Shown here: one piece after another, positions 1 through 10,982 of the stretch
Layout: each line of letters starts with the position of its first letter
Position numbering within the stretch: position 1 is the stretch's first letter
From: Rhizoctonia solani
Lineage: Eukaryota > Basidiomycota > Agaricomycetes > Cantharellales > Ceratobasidiaceae
Direction: 5' to 3'
Length of the DNA stretch: 64,000 nucleotides
NCBI RefSeq assembly: GCF_016906535.1
Contig: NC_057382.1
Coordinates: 930,001 to 994,000 of the forward strand
Made by a program: the position numbers and the translations under genes
The notes under the pieces: generated by a model
Told to the model about the DNA's origin: nothing
The model's database searches: none
What the model saw: the letters and a program-made list of their open reading frames with translations, nothing else

Positions 1-2
1 CG

Positions 3-1158
3 TCTCTGCTTCGACGTCACACTACTCGACGGGGTGCTGCATCCGCTGATGCCCAGACGCCGTCCTCACCCCACAAGGCCACTTCTCCAAGGTCACCCGC
101 TCGTGAGCCCTCGGACGATATTGCCGGACCGCGTTTCAATCTCGACAAGAACGAGCCCCCAACCGGAGTTGGGACCGCTGGCGATCCATCAGTCTATAAA
201 CTACAGGCGACGGGGACGTCCGGCTTCGAGTCTCCGTTCAAGAATAACATGATTCGCGAACGTGTCTCCACCGCCGGCGTACTCCGTCCGCTCGAGCCCG
301 AGAGCAAACTCGATGCGTGCAAGGTCCCGCTAGAAGCTATCGGTGTGATCAATGCCGCAGCTGTGAAACGGTACTTGGAAGGCCAAGCGTTGTGGGACGC
401 CAAGTTTTCAGGCACTTTGAAGAGTATTGCCAAAACACGCTTGAAGAACTTGGAGCTTGCGAGAAAAGAAGGGAGGAAGAGTATGGGCGCATTGGCGGGT
501 GGACTTGCGAATGGGACATTGAAGGATGGAGAAGGTGGAAAGGAAGAAGCGGACGGGAGTCCATCGAGTAGCGTAACGTTCTTGGGGTCTTCCAATTGGA
601 GCATGAGCTGGGCTCTGGAGGGTGAGAATCCTCCGCCGAGTTCAATTGTAAGCAGGAGAGATACAGCAGAGGCGAGACAGTATGTCACAGTTATTAGTCG
701 GTTTATCAATTTATTGATCGAGTCTCTAGGCTGGCGATTTGTGCGGATCGAGATTTGAGTAATGAAGAGACCAAGATGAGCGGGAATAACTTGTGGAATA
801 TTGTCGTTGGTTCGTATTGGGATTCTATTTTCCCTCCCTAATGCTAACTTGATGTATAGATTTCTTGTCCCAGAATCCAGACCGGAATGCAAAGTCCTCG
901 GACCCGTTGGCGGCAGATCAGGACCTGTTGGCTGGTGATAGTTCCCTCGGTATTCATGTCCAACCTCCAACCCCCTCGTCTCCCGTTCCTCCTCCCATAC
1001 CAACCACTCCACCATCCATATCCAAGCGCATGTCTTCAGGGTTCCTGAAGTTTATGGGTAAAGATCCCGTATCCAATACGACCTCGAATGGTAGACGGCC
1101 CTTGTCATTGGTGATTGATTCATCTCGCAATCCAGGACTTCCTGTCGTGGAGAAATGA
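3..1158 (+). CDS. 3' part of an unrecognised protein gene (5' end outside window)
   Basis: The reading frame is already open at base 3 and continues through three exons: 3-679, 730-809 and 860-1158. The two introns (680-729 and 810-859) are 50 nt each, begin GTATGT and GTTCGT, end in AG, and keep the frame. The visible C-terminal part is about 350 residues. It starts with a low-complexity Ser/Pro/Ala-rich stretch. A basic helical segment follows, with the motif KRYLEGQALWDAKFSGTLK, then an acidic/Ser-rich linker, a short helical piece (NLWNIVVDFLSQNP) and a Pro-rich tail ending ...GLPVVEK. I do not recognise the family. No transmembrane segment or catalytic motif is visible. An AATAAA lies about 100 nt after the stop. 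The next gene is convergent, with only 129 bp between the two stop codons. Confidence 0.7.
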
Positions 1159-1287
1159 TTGCCGCCGTTATTTAGACCATTGTATTGCCACATTCGCTTT
1201 GTAGACGCATTTTGTCTGTCTCGCTTATTATATGCCATATCATCCATTGAATATTTAATAAACTCGATGATACTCTATTCTGTTGAT

Positions 1288-2421
1288 TCAAATCTTACTC
1301 GGGGTTCCCACCCTGGATATTTCAGCTGGGGTACCGGATCCGGGTGTTTGTGCTGGTGTGTCGCCTGCCGGGCCAGGAGATGGGACTGGTTTTCCACCCA
1401 AAACAGGGTCGAAACTCAGGAAGTAGTCCTTGAAAAAGTTTCGCCAGTTGGCCTTGGATGGAACGAAATGGCCTATCAAAAGTGTAAGTGATAGGATATG
1501 CTCACAACCAGGACTCGACTACCTCCTTCGTGTTCTTCGACTCGAGGGTCCTTAGATACATCTACAAGTGTTCTTCCACGCTCAGGAATGACGATTGCAT
1601 CATTTCGGCCCAGGACGTGTAAATTAGGTGTGGTGATCGGGGTAGAGAAGAGAGGACCAAGGTTGTCATCGACGGGCTTGAACCCCGACACCAATACGCA
1701 AAAGTCACTGAGTGAAGAATTAGTGTGCTTTCGAGCAGAGTCGGCATATGCGTACAATGGTGGATGCGGGGTTTCCCATCTACAAGAATTGCTGGGTATG
1801 CCTCTGGTTGTTCAAGCTGGATGTGGAGAATGTTATTAAACTTCAATTCGTCTGATGAAAATGTAAAATACTCGCAATTTTGGTGAGAGCAGCTGCCATC
1901 GACGCCCCTTGACTAAATCCGAAGACACCCTATATGTTTGCTATTGAGAATGTGGCAAGCTCGAGAGGAAGTATTTTTGCTCACGTTAAATCTCTGATCC
2001 TTGAGATAATTCTTCAGGTACTCGATTGTCTCCGGAACGTGGTAATACACCGTTCTGTCCAAATTAGCCCTCCACCAAGCACGAGGCTGAAGTTCGGGCT
2101 CTTCGGGAGGGGCCTTGACTGTGTCGAGGGCCTCTACAGAAGCGAAGCTCTGGGGCAGATCGGCCGGCTGTAGCAAGACCGGTGCATCCAAAAAAACTAG
2201 AACCGCAAGTTTAGATACCGTAGAGTCAATTTAAGAGTAGATCAGAGCGAACCAAACTCGACGTTCTTGCCACAGGCCTTTCTCAGCACCCCCATCTTTA
2301 GGTTACATACATATTCCGCCGATGAGTCGTGCAACTAACTTCTGCAGCTTGGTAAATTCACCTTTTTCTTAAATATCTCCGCCGATTGCGCATACCCATG
2401 GAGCGCAAGAATTCGGATCAT
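1288..2421 (-). CDS. FSH1-family serine hydrolase (alpha/beta hydrolase), frame broken by one base
   Basis: Assembled exons: 2421-2362, 2295-2253, 2196-1985, 1929-1876, 1816-1756, 1707-1523 and 1472-1288. The product begins MIRILALHGYAQSAEIF, the FSH1 N-terminus, and continues NVEFVFLDAPVLLQPADLP. The nucleophile elbow is GFSQGAS, the probable acid is in LHVLGRNDAIV, and the catalytic His is in GGHFVPS. All three triad elements are therefore present. The family hydrolyses small ester or thioester substrates; the physiological substrate is unknown. Intron 1817-1875 starts with GC rather than GT. Exon 1756-1816 reads LEQPEAYPAILVDGKP and then loses frame at a C run (G run at 1768-1771 on the + strand). 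The expected family continuation, beginning HPPF, is one base out of phase. This is either a real one-base deletion or an assembly error. The C-terminus adds a Pro/Thr/Gly-rich tail. Confidence 0.85.
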
Positions 2422-2755
2422 CGTTCCGTGCAGTCACGGGAGAACCTCGATTGTTGTGCTTAGGTTGTGGTTGATTTTACGCAACGTTTTACGGTAACTG
2501 TAATATCGGGAGATGTCGGAAACTTAGCTGGTGTGATCTAAGACACTCTCACCAAACTTGTGCTCCAATCTGACTTGGATCCTACAATATCTCTATCTGC
2601 TCTTGTTCAAACGTCTGATGTGGTTAATTGTACTGAGTGGCAAAACAGGCAATAAACCCCATGAAGAGCATTTTGGTTAATTACATGTTATTCAGCTACC
2701 ATTCAAATTTCAATCAAGTTCATAATTCCTGCTTGTCTTGGGTGCCTTGGACTTA
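2422..2755. other. Intergenic region upstream of the FSH1 gene
   Basis: No coding or RNA gene is supported here. It holds the 5' flank of the minus-strand FSH1 gene and ends at the TA dinucleotide that borders the foldback element. Confidence 0.5.
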
Positions 2756-2757
2756 TA

Positions 2758-3447
2758 CAGTATTGGACAAAACCTCTCACAACATTTTTGAAATTTACTA
2801 GTAGTGCCCATATCTCAGTTGTCCTTGTAGCTAGCAATATGTATATACTACTGAATGAGAGCCAGAGGTTGGAGCTATTTATTGAATGCTCAAACATGTA
2901 AATTAAACAAGCTGTTGGGGAGATATGGGGGAAACAATGTCATGGTAGGGTGTGAGAGGTTTTGTCCCCAGCAGTTCTTAATCTAAAAACTCTACCAGTA
3001 CTTCTCCCCTATGAGGAGCTGAAACAAGGTAGCTATATATTTATTTAAGAATGTATTTTACTATTTTACTACAGAGTATCAGCTTGAGAGCTGCTTTGCC
3101 CATGGCAGGATAGGAAGGGTTGTATTTGGGGACTGAATTATAAGAGTATGCTCTGACAGATGACTGACCACACTTGGGTTGCTACTTAAGCTACTCTGTG
3201 CAGCTAGATGAAGTCTAGGATAACTGTATGATATAGCTTTTAGGACACAGGAACCCCAGTACAGAGTGCTAAAAGCAAGTGAAGGTGCATACACCCAAGG
3301 ATTGATTCATATATTCAGGTGCTACTACCCACAGGAAAAGGATAACCAGTTTAAAAATTCATATATCAAAGCTACCTAATATGTGGGAGATAGGTAAGCT
3401 GCTATCAAGGTAGTGAGTAGCCTCAAAAAGGTTTTAGGGCCAAAATA
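2758..3447 (+). repeat. Left arm of foldback element
   Basis: Inverted copy of 3482-3944 plus 10157-10389. It begins CAGTATTGGACAAAACCTC after a TA and ends at CAAAATA next to the loop. Confidence 0.85.
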
Positions 3448-3481
3448 GTGCATTTTAAGTAGTTTTAGTATGGAATATGGA

Positions 3482-3944
3482 TATTTTGGCCCTAAAACCT
3501 TTTTGAGGCTACTCACTACCTTGATAGCAGCTTACCTATCTCCCACATATTAGGTAGCTTTGATATATGAATTTTTAAACTGGTTATCCTTTTCCTGTGG
3601 GTAGTAGCACCTGAATATATGAATCAATCCTTGGGTGTATGCACCTTCACTTGCTTTTAGCACTCTGTACTGGGGTTCCTGTGTCCTAAAAGCTATATCA
3701 TACAGTTATCCTAGACTTCATCTAGCTGCACAGAGTAGCTTAAGTAGCAACCCAAGTGTGGTCAGTCATCTGTCAGAGCATACTCTTATAATTCAGTCCC
3801 CAAATACAACCCTTCCTATCCTGCCATGGGCAAAGCAGCTCTCAAGCTGATACTCTGTAGTAAAATAGTATAAATACATTCTTAAATAAATATATAGCTA
3901 CCTTGTTTCAGCTCCTCATAGGGGAGAAGTACTGGTAGAGTTTT
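3482..3944 (-). repeat. Inner part of right arm of foldback element
   Basis: Reverse complement of about 2985-3447. It is interrupted at GTTTT (3940-3944), which is the target site of the LTR retrotransposon. The arm resumes at 10157. Confidence 0.85.
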
Positions 3945-4492
3945 TGTTACAACCTCCTTGAATATACCATTAGAATTGCCCGATTTTTCTGTTATTTTTA
4001 GTATTTTTTACGAACTCCATATCTTTTGTTTTTCGATCACGTGACCTCGGCGCTTATTATGCCGAGATGCCGTGCCAAGGGCGCTTAGGAGAAATCCACG
4101 CTTCTACGCAGTCCGCAGCACGCTTCCTTTTTCCAACATGTACTTCTTTTCTCACGCGCACAGACCATGTAGATAGCGCACTTATGTCTATAAATACAGC
4201 AGGGAAATTGCTTGGAAACACCAAGTCAATTTTACCTTGTCTCTTACACATTAGAGAAGGTAGTCAGCCAGCTGAGTAGCCGGCCCCCAGTAGTCTACAG
4301 AAGCTAACCCCCTTACTTGCGCTCACCACCCCTCCTGGGCTAAGCCCCTCTCGCCGACAGTAGTTAGAAGTAGGACGCCTTAAGCGTCATCAGTAGTAGC
4401 CTAGTTAGATTAGATAGACAGTGTCCAGTAGTAGTACGGCCTTAAGCGCCCGCCCTTACCAGCGAGTACCCACCTTACAGTGGTGTACGACA
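3945..4492 (+). repeat. 5' LTR of the chromovirus
   Basis: Runs from TGTTACAACC to GTACGACA, 548 bp. It contains a TATA-like CTATAAATAC around 4190-4200. It is CpG-rich compared with the solo LTR at 14433. Confidence 0.95.
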
Positions 4493-5009
4493 TTGTAAAA
4501 TCGACTTCTAGTAGGCTTGATCGACAAGGAGAAGACCCCCTGTACTAGCACAAGGGAAAACACCAGATCGGACTCGCCTTTCGTCTTTAATAATCAAACA
4601 GACGTTGGTCCCTGGTAGTACCGAATTGCTACAAGGCAGACGGGCTCTAATCCCCCGCATACCCCGAGTTTTGCCGGAACTCAGTAGTCAGCGACCCTAG
4701 ACCGCTGAAATACCCGCTTGCTGAAAACCCGCCCATATCACGACCGCCAGGTCTGTTGATTTGTCGTAGGGACAGTCCAACGCTAGGTACTAGACGCAAG
4801 GGTTTAGCGCCAGTACACTACAGAAAACCGCTCATAAGTCCTGATAAAGGCACTATCACCCCCACACCGTCTCCACCATTCCCTCCACCCGCTCTGGAGT
4901 CCCACACCCCTACTCTCGGCCTCCCTCTCGCTCCTCTCAACGTTCCATTCCATCCCACTCCCAACAGGCCTCTCGCAGCACATCTCTCGCTCCGCGAGAC
5001 TTGCCCAGG
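4493..5009 (+). other. Retrotransposon 5' leader
   Basis: Untranslated stretch between the 5' LTR and gag. An ORF at 4756-5379 overlaps gag in another frame and shows no domain, so I treat it as a shadow. Confidence 0.6.
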
Positions 5010-6194
5010 ATGGAACCAGAGCCGTCCCCTGCCGCTCTCCTCAAGGCTATCACAGCCCTCACAGCCACAGTCGGGTCCCTACAGGACCAAATCCGCGCCC
5101 AAAGCCAGCAAATCACCAAGCTTAGGGCCATATGCAAGGAAACAGCGGACCTCCTTGGGGACAAGGATCAAGGAGCCCCCCAAACCAAGCCTGGCCCATC
5201 GACTGGGCCTATCACCCCTCCTACACATACAGGGGGGGAAGTCCACACTCCAGGCACGGTTAGGCCTGGACTCAAGGCCCCGTTCCGCCCCTCTAGAGGA
5301 ACGGGTTATGACTCAGAAGAGGAGGAGGAACCCAGGCAAGCACCAAAGAAAGAGCCTCGCGGAACGCCTAGGAGCCTAAGCTCTCTTACCCCCTTTGACT
5401 CAGGGTCCAGCATCAAGCAGCCCAAAATGGACCTCCCTGACCCATACAAGGGAGATTCCAGGGGAAGAAAAGCAACCCAGTGGCTAGATCGCATGCTACT
5501 TTGGGTTGCGCTTCATCGAGACCAATTCGATGAAGAAGAGCAGATGGTTGTGTGGATACTATACCACATGACAGACAAGGCAGCCGACTGGGCACTCCCC
5601 CTCATAGGGACTATCATCAAGGGCGAGGGGAACCCCCCTACCACCATCCCGGCCTTAACGGCCAAATTCAAAGAGGCTTTCGATGACCCAGACGCCAAGC
5701 GGGCCGCTGCCAGAAAAATTGCGGCGCTCTCCCAAACCACCACAACCTCCGAGTATGTCACGGAGTTCCGCAACCTTATGGCGGAATTAGACTGGAATGA
5801 GGAGGCCTATATTGCGCAGTTCACACGAGGCCTCCACTGGAAGGTCAAGGAGTTGCTATCAACCAAGGATAGCGTCCCCGATGAACTTGAGGCCATTTTT
5901 GCGGCGTCTATTAAAATTGACAACATCCGCCGCGAAAACAAGGAGAATCGCCCCAAAAAGGTTCCTGCCAAGTCCCCAGTTACCGCAACCACCTCCTCCA
6001 CCACTACAACAAGGGTCCGCCTATCCGAGGACCCCAATTACGTTACCCCGGAGGAAAGGGATTGCCGCCGCGCATTGGGTCTTTGTGTCAAGTGCGGCCA
6101 AAAGGGACATGGCATCAAACAGTGCCCCAATGGCTGGAAGGCAACGATCAAGGAGGTTGCCAAGGTAGCTGAGGATGAATCGGGAAAAGATTGA
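5010..6194 (+). CDS. gag: Retrotransposon Gag polyprotein
   Basis: ORF of 394 residues starting MEPEPSPAALLKAITALTAT. The N-terminal third contains a short coiled coil (VGSLQDQIRAQSQQITKLRA) and an acidic/basic linker. The middle is a capsid-like domain with the motif WLDRMLLWVALHRDQF and the later motif LTAKFKEAFDDPDAK. The C-terminus has a CCHC zinc knuckle (CVKCGQKGHGIKQC) for RNA binding. Gag forms the cytoplasmic particle that packages element RNA. The stop at 6192-6194 overlaps the start of the pol frame at about 6191, so pol is probably made by frameshifting or by re-initiation at the ATG at 6230. No internal stop is present, and gag is the only intact ORF of this copy besides the RNase H-integrase part. 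Confidence 0.9.
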   Translation: MEPEPSPAALLKAITALTATVGSLQDQIRAQSQQITKLRAICKETADLLGDKDQGAPQTKPGPSTGPITPPTHTGGEVHTPGTVRPGLKAPFRPSRGTGYDSEEEEEPRQAPKKEPRGTPRSLSSLTPFDSGSSIKQPKMDLPDPYKGDSRGRKATQWLDRMLLWVALHRDQFDEEEQMVVWILYHMTDKAADWALPLIGTIIKGEGNPPTTIPALTAKFKEAFDDPDAKRAAARKIAALSQTTTTSEYVTEFRNLMAELDWNEEAYIAQFTRGLHWKVKELLSTKDSVPDELEAIFAASIKIDNIRRENKENRPKKVPAKSPVTATTSSTTTTRVRLSEDPNYVTPEERDCRRALGLCVKCGQKGHGIKQCPNGWKATIKEVAKVAEDESGKD

Positions 6195-9100
6195 GGTTGA
6201 GGACTGCTGCCAAGCCCCCGACTCAAAAAATGGACAATCTAGATAGTTTTGAATTTGTATCCCTTGCTCTTGATTCAAATAAAAAACCCTTATTATTCAT
6301 CGATCTATATGTCCAAAATTCCCCGGCAGAACCCCTCAAAACGCTCATAGACTCCGGAGCAACCTCAAACTTCATCTCCCCCTCCGTCGTAGAAAGATTA
6401 AAAATCCCAAAACCCAACTCAAAAATCCACGAGTTGTGAGAATGTTAGATGGTACAATCTCCCAGACTGGTCGCATTTGGCACCAGGTTAATCTCACGGT
6501 CTCGGCCAATGGCCATCCCCACTCCATTCCTTTCCTAGTCTGCCCCATAGGCAATACCCCCGCAATTTTGGGTATGACCTGGCTCATCCAAGAATCACCA
6601 CTCATTGACTGGGCCCTAGGGACTGTCACATTCCCCGATCAGGTGCAAATCGCATCGGAAGAAGAAGCAGACCCCAATCCCTTGGTGGAACTACCCACAC
6701 AGTACCACAAATTTGCCAAGGTGTTTGGGGAAGAAGAATTTAAGGTGCTTCCCCCACATCGGGAATATGATATCTCCATTGATCTGGTCCCTGATGCTAA
6801 ATTAACCCCTGGCCCCATATATGGCATGACTGATGCGGAATCGAAGGCCCTCAAACAGCACATTGATGAGGAGTTAGCCACAGGAAAGATCCGCCCCAGT
6901 ACCTCTTTGGCCGGCGCCCCAGTCATGTTTGTCAAAAAGGCGGATGGTTCCCTCAGACTGGTTGTGGATTATAGAAAACTCAATGACGTCACCCACAAGA
7001 ACGTCTACCCACTACCAAGGCAAGACGATCTCATGGCCAAATTAAGACATGCCAAGTTGTTTACCAAACTGGACTTACGTTGGGGTTACAATAATGTCCG
7101 AGTCAAGGAAGGAGATGAATGGAAAACGGCTTTTAGGACTAAATATGGGCTCTTCGAATACCTAGTAATGCCCTTTGGTCTTACAAATGCCCCGGCCGCT
7201 TTCCAACATTTCATGAACAACCTATTCAGGGACCTTATTGACGTCACAGTGGTCATCTATTTGGACGACATCCTGATCTTTTCGGAGAATCCAGAAGAGC
7301 ACCCGCCCATGTACAAGAAGTCCTATCCAGACTAATGGCAAATCAACTCTTCTGTAAACTTTTGAAATGTCATTTCCATGTAACCACAGTCGACTACCTT
7401 GGCATTGTAATTACCCCGGCAGGATTCTCCATGGATCAGAAAAAGATTGAGGCGGTCACATCATGGCCTCAGCCCAAGACAGTCAAACAGGTCCAGGCTT
7501 TCTAGGGTTCGTAAACTACCTCAGGCGTTTTATTCCCAATTTTAGCACGGTCGCGCGTCCCCTCCACAACCTCACCAAGAAGGAAACCCCTGGTCATGGG
7601 GTAAATTGGAAGAAGACGTGTTTCAGGAATTAAAAGCCCTCGTCACCAGATCCCCGGTCCTCATTCACTCCAACCCCAAACTACCCTATTACCTTGAAAC
7701 AGACGCATCAGGAGTAGCCATGGGGGCCATACTGAGCCAACGAGGGGAGGATAACCGACTTCATCCAATTGCATACATGTCCAAGTCCTTCTCGGGTGCT
7801 GAAGCTAACTATGATACGCATGACAAAGAACTACTAGCTATCATTAAGGCATTAGAGGAATGGCGAATCTTCCTAGAGGCAACGGACAAACCAATCCAGG
7901 TCTTCACAGATCATAGAAACCTGGAGTATTGGATGCAGGCACGGACTTTTAACAGAAGGCACGCGCAATGGCGAATCTTCCTGAGCGACTTCAACTTCGA
8001 GATCCACTATCGTCCAGGGAAACAATCAGGAAAACCGGATGCTCTCTCCAGAAGATCGGATTACAGTGATATGACACCAGAGCCAGAAGTCATGTTGCCT
8101 GCAGAAGTCTTTGCCAACACGTCAGAAGAGGAACTGGAAATTGTCACAGAGATCCGCGCCAAGCTTAGGGAAGACCCATCCCTTGATCCCATTATCCAAT
8201 TCCTCACAGAAGATGCGGACAACGCTCCACCTTCAATTCGTAAGGCATACAAAGATTATGACTGGGAAGAAGACCTCCTCTGGTACCGCGGTAAACTAGT
8301 TGTCCCAGACTCGGAAACCCTGAAGGAACGACTACTCAAGGAATTCCACAACTCACCCCTGGCAGGGCACCCTGGACAGCAAAGAACCCTGGAGCTCCTA
8401 AGCCGCAACTACTGGTGGCCGGGTATGAAGTCATCCGCCAAGGAATGGGTAGAATGTTGTCCTACCTGCCAAGCCAATCGCCGCGCTCACGCCCCTGTCA
8501 TTGCCCTGAAACCCTTAGAAGTTCCCCCCTTCCCGTTCCACACAATTTCCTACGACTTCATCACAGGATTTCCCAAGTCTAACGGGCACGACGCAATCTT
8601 GGTAGTAATCAACTCCTTCTCCAAGTTTGGACATTTTATCCCAACTTCCAAAAAGGTCACCGCAAAGGGTCTTGCTGACTTGTTCATCACTCACGTCTGG
8701 AAACTCCATGGATTGCCTGTCAAAACCATCTCAGATTGGGGAACTACCTTCACAGGAAAATTCTTGAGGGCATTATATCAGCGACTTGGGGTCAGACCAG
8801 CATTCTCCTCGGCTTACCACCCAGAATCAGACGGACAAACGGAAAGGGTCAACCAGTTTATCGAGTTCTACTTGCGCTCATACGTGGCAGCCAACCATTC
8901 TGATTGGGCCGCGTGGCTACCATTGGCAGAATACGCATACAATAATGCCAAACATGCAGCAACCGGGAAATCACCATTTGAGCTTGTCTATGGACAAAAC
9001 CCAGTCATGAACCCGTCCAATGTACCAGCCAACGTTCCAGAAGCAGACGCGGTAGCAGATACACTAGCCCGAGAGTGGAAAGAAGCGGAATCAGCCCTCC

Positions 9101-9597
9101 GAATGAGTAAAGAACGTATGACCAGGAGTCAAGGAGTAATACCAGAGTTTTCAATAGGCAAAAAAGTCTGGTTGGATGGAAAGAACGTGGACCTTAGAAC
9201 CAATTCAAATAAGCTGGACCCAAAACGCCTTGGTCCCTTCAAGGTCACAGAAAAAATCTCCAGCCACGCCTACCGCCTGGAACTACCAGAAACTCTAAAA
9301 ATCCATGACGTGTTCTATGTTGGGCTACTATCAAAAAGCCACAAGTCACCCAGTCAGCCATTTCCAGAACGACCTCCCCCTGAGACAATAGAAGGGGAAG
9401 AAGAATACAAAGTCGAACAAATCATTGACTCTAAACGCCAACGGGGAAAATGGTTCTATTTGATAAAATGGAAAGGATACGGTCCGGAGGACAATTCATG
9501 GGAACCGGAGGAGCTATTGGAACATAGCCAAGAAGAGATCAAGCGCTTCAACCAAGCAAGACTCAGAAAGGCTTGTGACGCCGCCAAAAGCCTTTAA
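6191..9597 (+). pseudogene. pol: Retrotransposon Pol (PR-RT-RH-IN-chromodomain), frame-broken
   Basis: Protease active site [12 protein letters not shown] lies near 6345. RT spans about 6850-7290, with LDLRWGYNN and the catalytic YLDD box (7258-7269). RNase H follows from about 7680 (ETDASGVAMGA, FTDHRNLEYW). The integrase has a zinc-binding HHCC region (8340-8480) and all three DDE acidic residues (SYDFI, ISDWG, SDGQTERVN). It ends with a chromodomain (YKVEQIIDSK...WEPEELLE). The frame changes four times: at about 6434-6438, where the two frames overlap and a short family segment appears to be missing; at the C-rich run 7302-7309; at the T run 7499-7501; and at the C run 7587-7590. The block 7606-9597 is intact. 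As given, the copy could not make a full Pol, although its LTRs say it inserted recently. Confidence 0.9.
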
Positions 9598-9608
9598 GGG
9601 GGGGGCAA

Positions 9609-10156
9609 TGTTACAACCTCCTTGAATATACCATTAGAATTGCCCGATTTTTCTGTTATTTTTAGTATTTTTTACGAACTCCATATCTTTTGTTTTTCGA
9701 TCACGTGACCTCGGCGCTTATTATGCCGAGATGCCGTGCCAAGGGCGCTTAGGAGAAATCCACGCTTCTACGCAGTCCGCAGCACGCTTCCTTTTTCCAA
9801 CATGTACTTCTTTTCTCACGCGCACAGACCATGTAGATAGCGCACTTATGTCTATAAATACAGCAGGGAAATTGCTTGGAAACACCAAGTCAATTTTACC
9901 TTGTCTCTTACACATTAGAGAAGGTAGTCAGCCAGCTGAGTAGCCGGCCCCCAGTAGTCTACAGAAGCTAACCCCCTTACTTGCGCTCACCACCCCTCCT
10001 GGGCTAAGCCCCTCTCGCCGACAGTAGTTAGAAGTAGGACGCCTTAAGCGTCATCAGTAGTAGCCTAGTTAGATTAGATAGACAGTGTCCAGTAGTAGTA
10101 CGGCCTTAAGCGCCCGCCCTTACCAGCGAGTACCCACCTTACAGTGGTGTATGACA
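9609..10156 (+). repeat. 3' LTR of the chromovirus
   Basis: Matches the 5' LTR across 548 bp apart from one visible C/T difference near the end. A G-rich polypurine tract (about 9596-9605) precedes it. Confidence 0.95.
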
Positions 10157-10389
10157 GTTTTTAGATTAAGAACTGCTGGGGACAAAACCTCTCACACCCT
10201 ACCATGACATTGTTTCCCCCATATCTCCCCAACAGCTTGTTTAATTTACATGTTTGAGCATTCAATAAATAGCTCCAACCTCTGGCTCTCATTCAGTAGT
10301 ATATACATATTGCTAGCTACAAGGACAACTGAGATATGGGCACTACTAGTAAATTTCAAAAATGTTGTGAGAGGTTTTGTCCAATACTG
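10157..10389 (-). repeat. Outer part of right arm of foldback element
   Basis: Reverse complement of about 2758-2990. It starts with the second copy of the 5-bp duplication GTTTT (10157-10161) and ends ...CCAATACTG before TA. Confidence 0.85.
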
Positions 10390-10391
10390 TA

Positions 10392-10982
10392 TGTGGGTGA
10401 TAGGGATCAGAACTATAAAACTGCTTTGATGATGATCTACAAGTGCTTATGTGTTTGACTTGGCAAGTTGTTTTTGGATAGTGAATTCCACATGTATTAA
10501 ATGGCTACTGGATGATATGCATAGCTCAACCTATGTATGCCCTTATGGCACACAACAGATTCTCCAGGTCACCCTCAAGCATTGTACTACTTCTTACACT
10601 TGCTTTTCTGATCTTGCTCTCTTGTTCTCTCTTGTCTTGGTCTATGATTGGTTTGTCTAGCTCTTATAATAGTTCTTGAATATAATCCAAAAAGGTACCA
10701 CCATGTGATTGTGTTATTGTTGAATAGGCTATGGCCTACCCCCCCTATTCTTGTTAGGGGGTTATGTATATATATCTGTATTCTGCTTCTACACACATTT
10801 CTCCCACCATTTTTACCCCAACTTGTACCCAGATGCTTCTGTACAAGTGTACAACACCTGGAAAGCACCTTGTGAACCAACACCCTCCCTCTATTTCAGT
10901 ATTTACTTCAATAGAGGCCTTTTGGTATCTTAATCAGTCTATAGTGCTATTATAATGCTACTACCCCACCTACAGCAACACC
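10392..10982. other. CpG-depleted intergenic/relic sequence
   Basis: AT-rich sequence with almost no CG dinucleotides and no convincing ORF. It probably belongs to the decayed repeat landscape that includes the FunK1 relic downstream. Confidence 0.4.

Larger units (their letters stand above)
3945..10156 (+). mobile_element. Ty3/gypsy chromovirus LTR retrotransposon, recent insertion
   Basis: Two 548-bp LTRs (3945-4492 and 9609-10156) begin TGTTACAACC and end in ACA. They are flanked by the 5-bp duplication GTTTT (3940-3944 and 10157-10161). I see one difference between the LTRs (C at 4488, T at 10152), which points to a very young insertion. Inside are gag with a CCHC knuckle, then protease, reverse transcriptase, RNase H, integrase and a C-terminal chromodomain, the order of the chromoviral clade. 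A G-rich polypurine tract (about 9596-9605) precedes the 3' LTR. I could not identify a primer-binding site after 4492. pol carries several frame breaks (see the pol entry). Confidence 0.95.
2758..10389. mobile_element. Foldback element with ~690-bp inverted arms and Tc1/mariner-type ends, split by an LTR retrotransposon
   Basis: The outer ends read TA-CAGTATTGGAC... at 2756 and ...GTCCAATACTG-TA at 10391. They form perfect terminal inverts flanked by the dinucleotide TA, which is the end structure and target duplication of Tc1/mariner elements. The left arm 2758-3447 is mirrored by 3482-3944 plus 10157-10389, with a loop of about 34 bp at 3448-3481. Arms are nearly identical; I saw a 1-nt indel, and mirrored 71-aa ORFs at 3079-3294 (-) and 3635-3850 (+) translate identically. 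Removing the inserted retrotransposon (3945-10156) and one target duplication leaves an element of about 1.4 kb that is almost all inverted repeat. No transposase is encoded, so it is non-autonomous. The element is essentially free of CpG. Confidence 0.85.

Noticed and set aside
3079..3850. Two identical 71-aa ORFs
   Set aside because: They are mirror images in the two arms of the foldback element. Identity comes from the inverted repeat, and there is no sign of coding selection.
4057..4279. Small ORFs inside the LTR (also at 9721-9943)
   Set aside because: Identical in both LTRs only because LTRs are identical; overlapping on both strands with no domain.
4756..5379. 207-aa ORF before gag
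   Set aside because: Pro/Ser-rich reading in another frame overlapping gag; no recognisable retroelement domain and no analogue in the element type.
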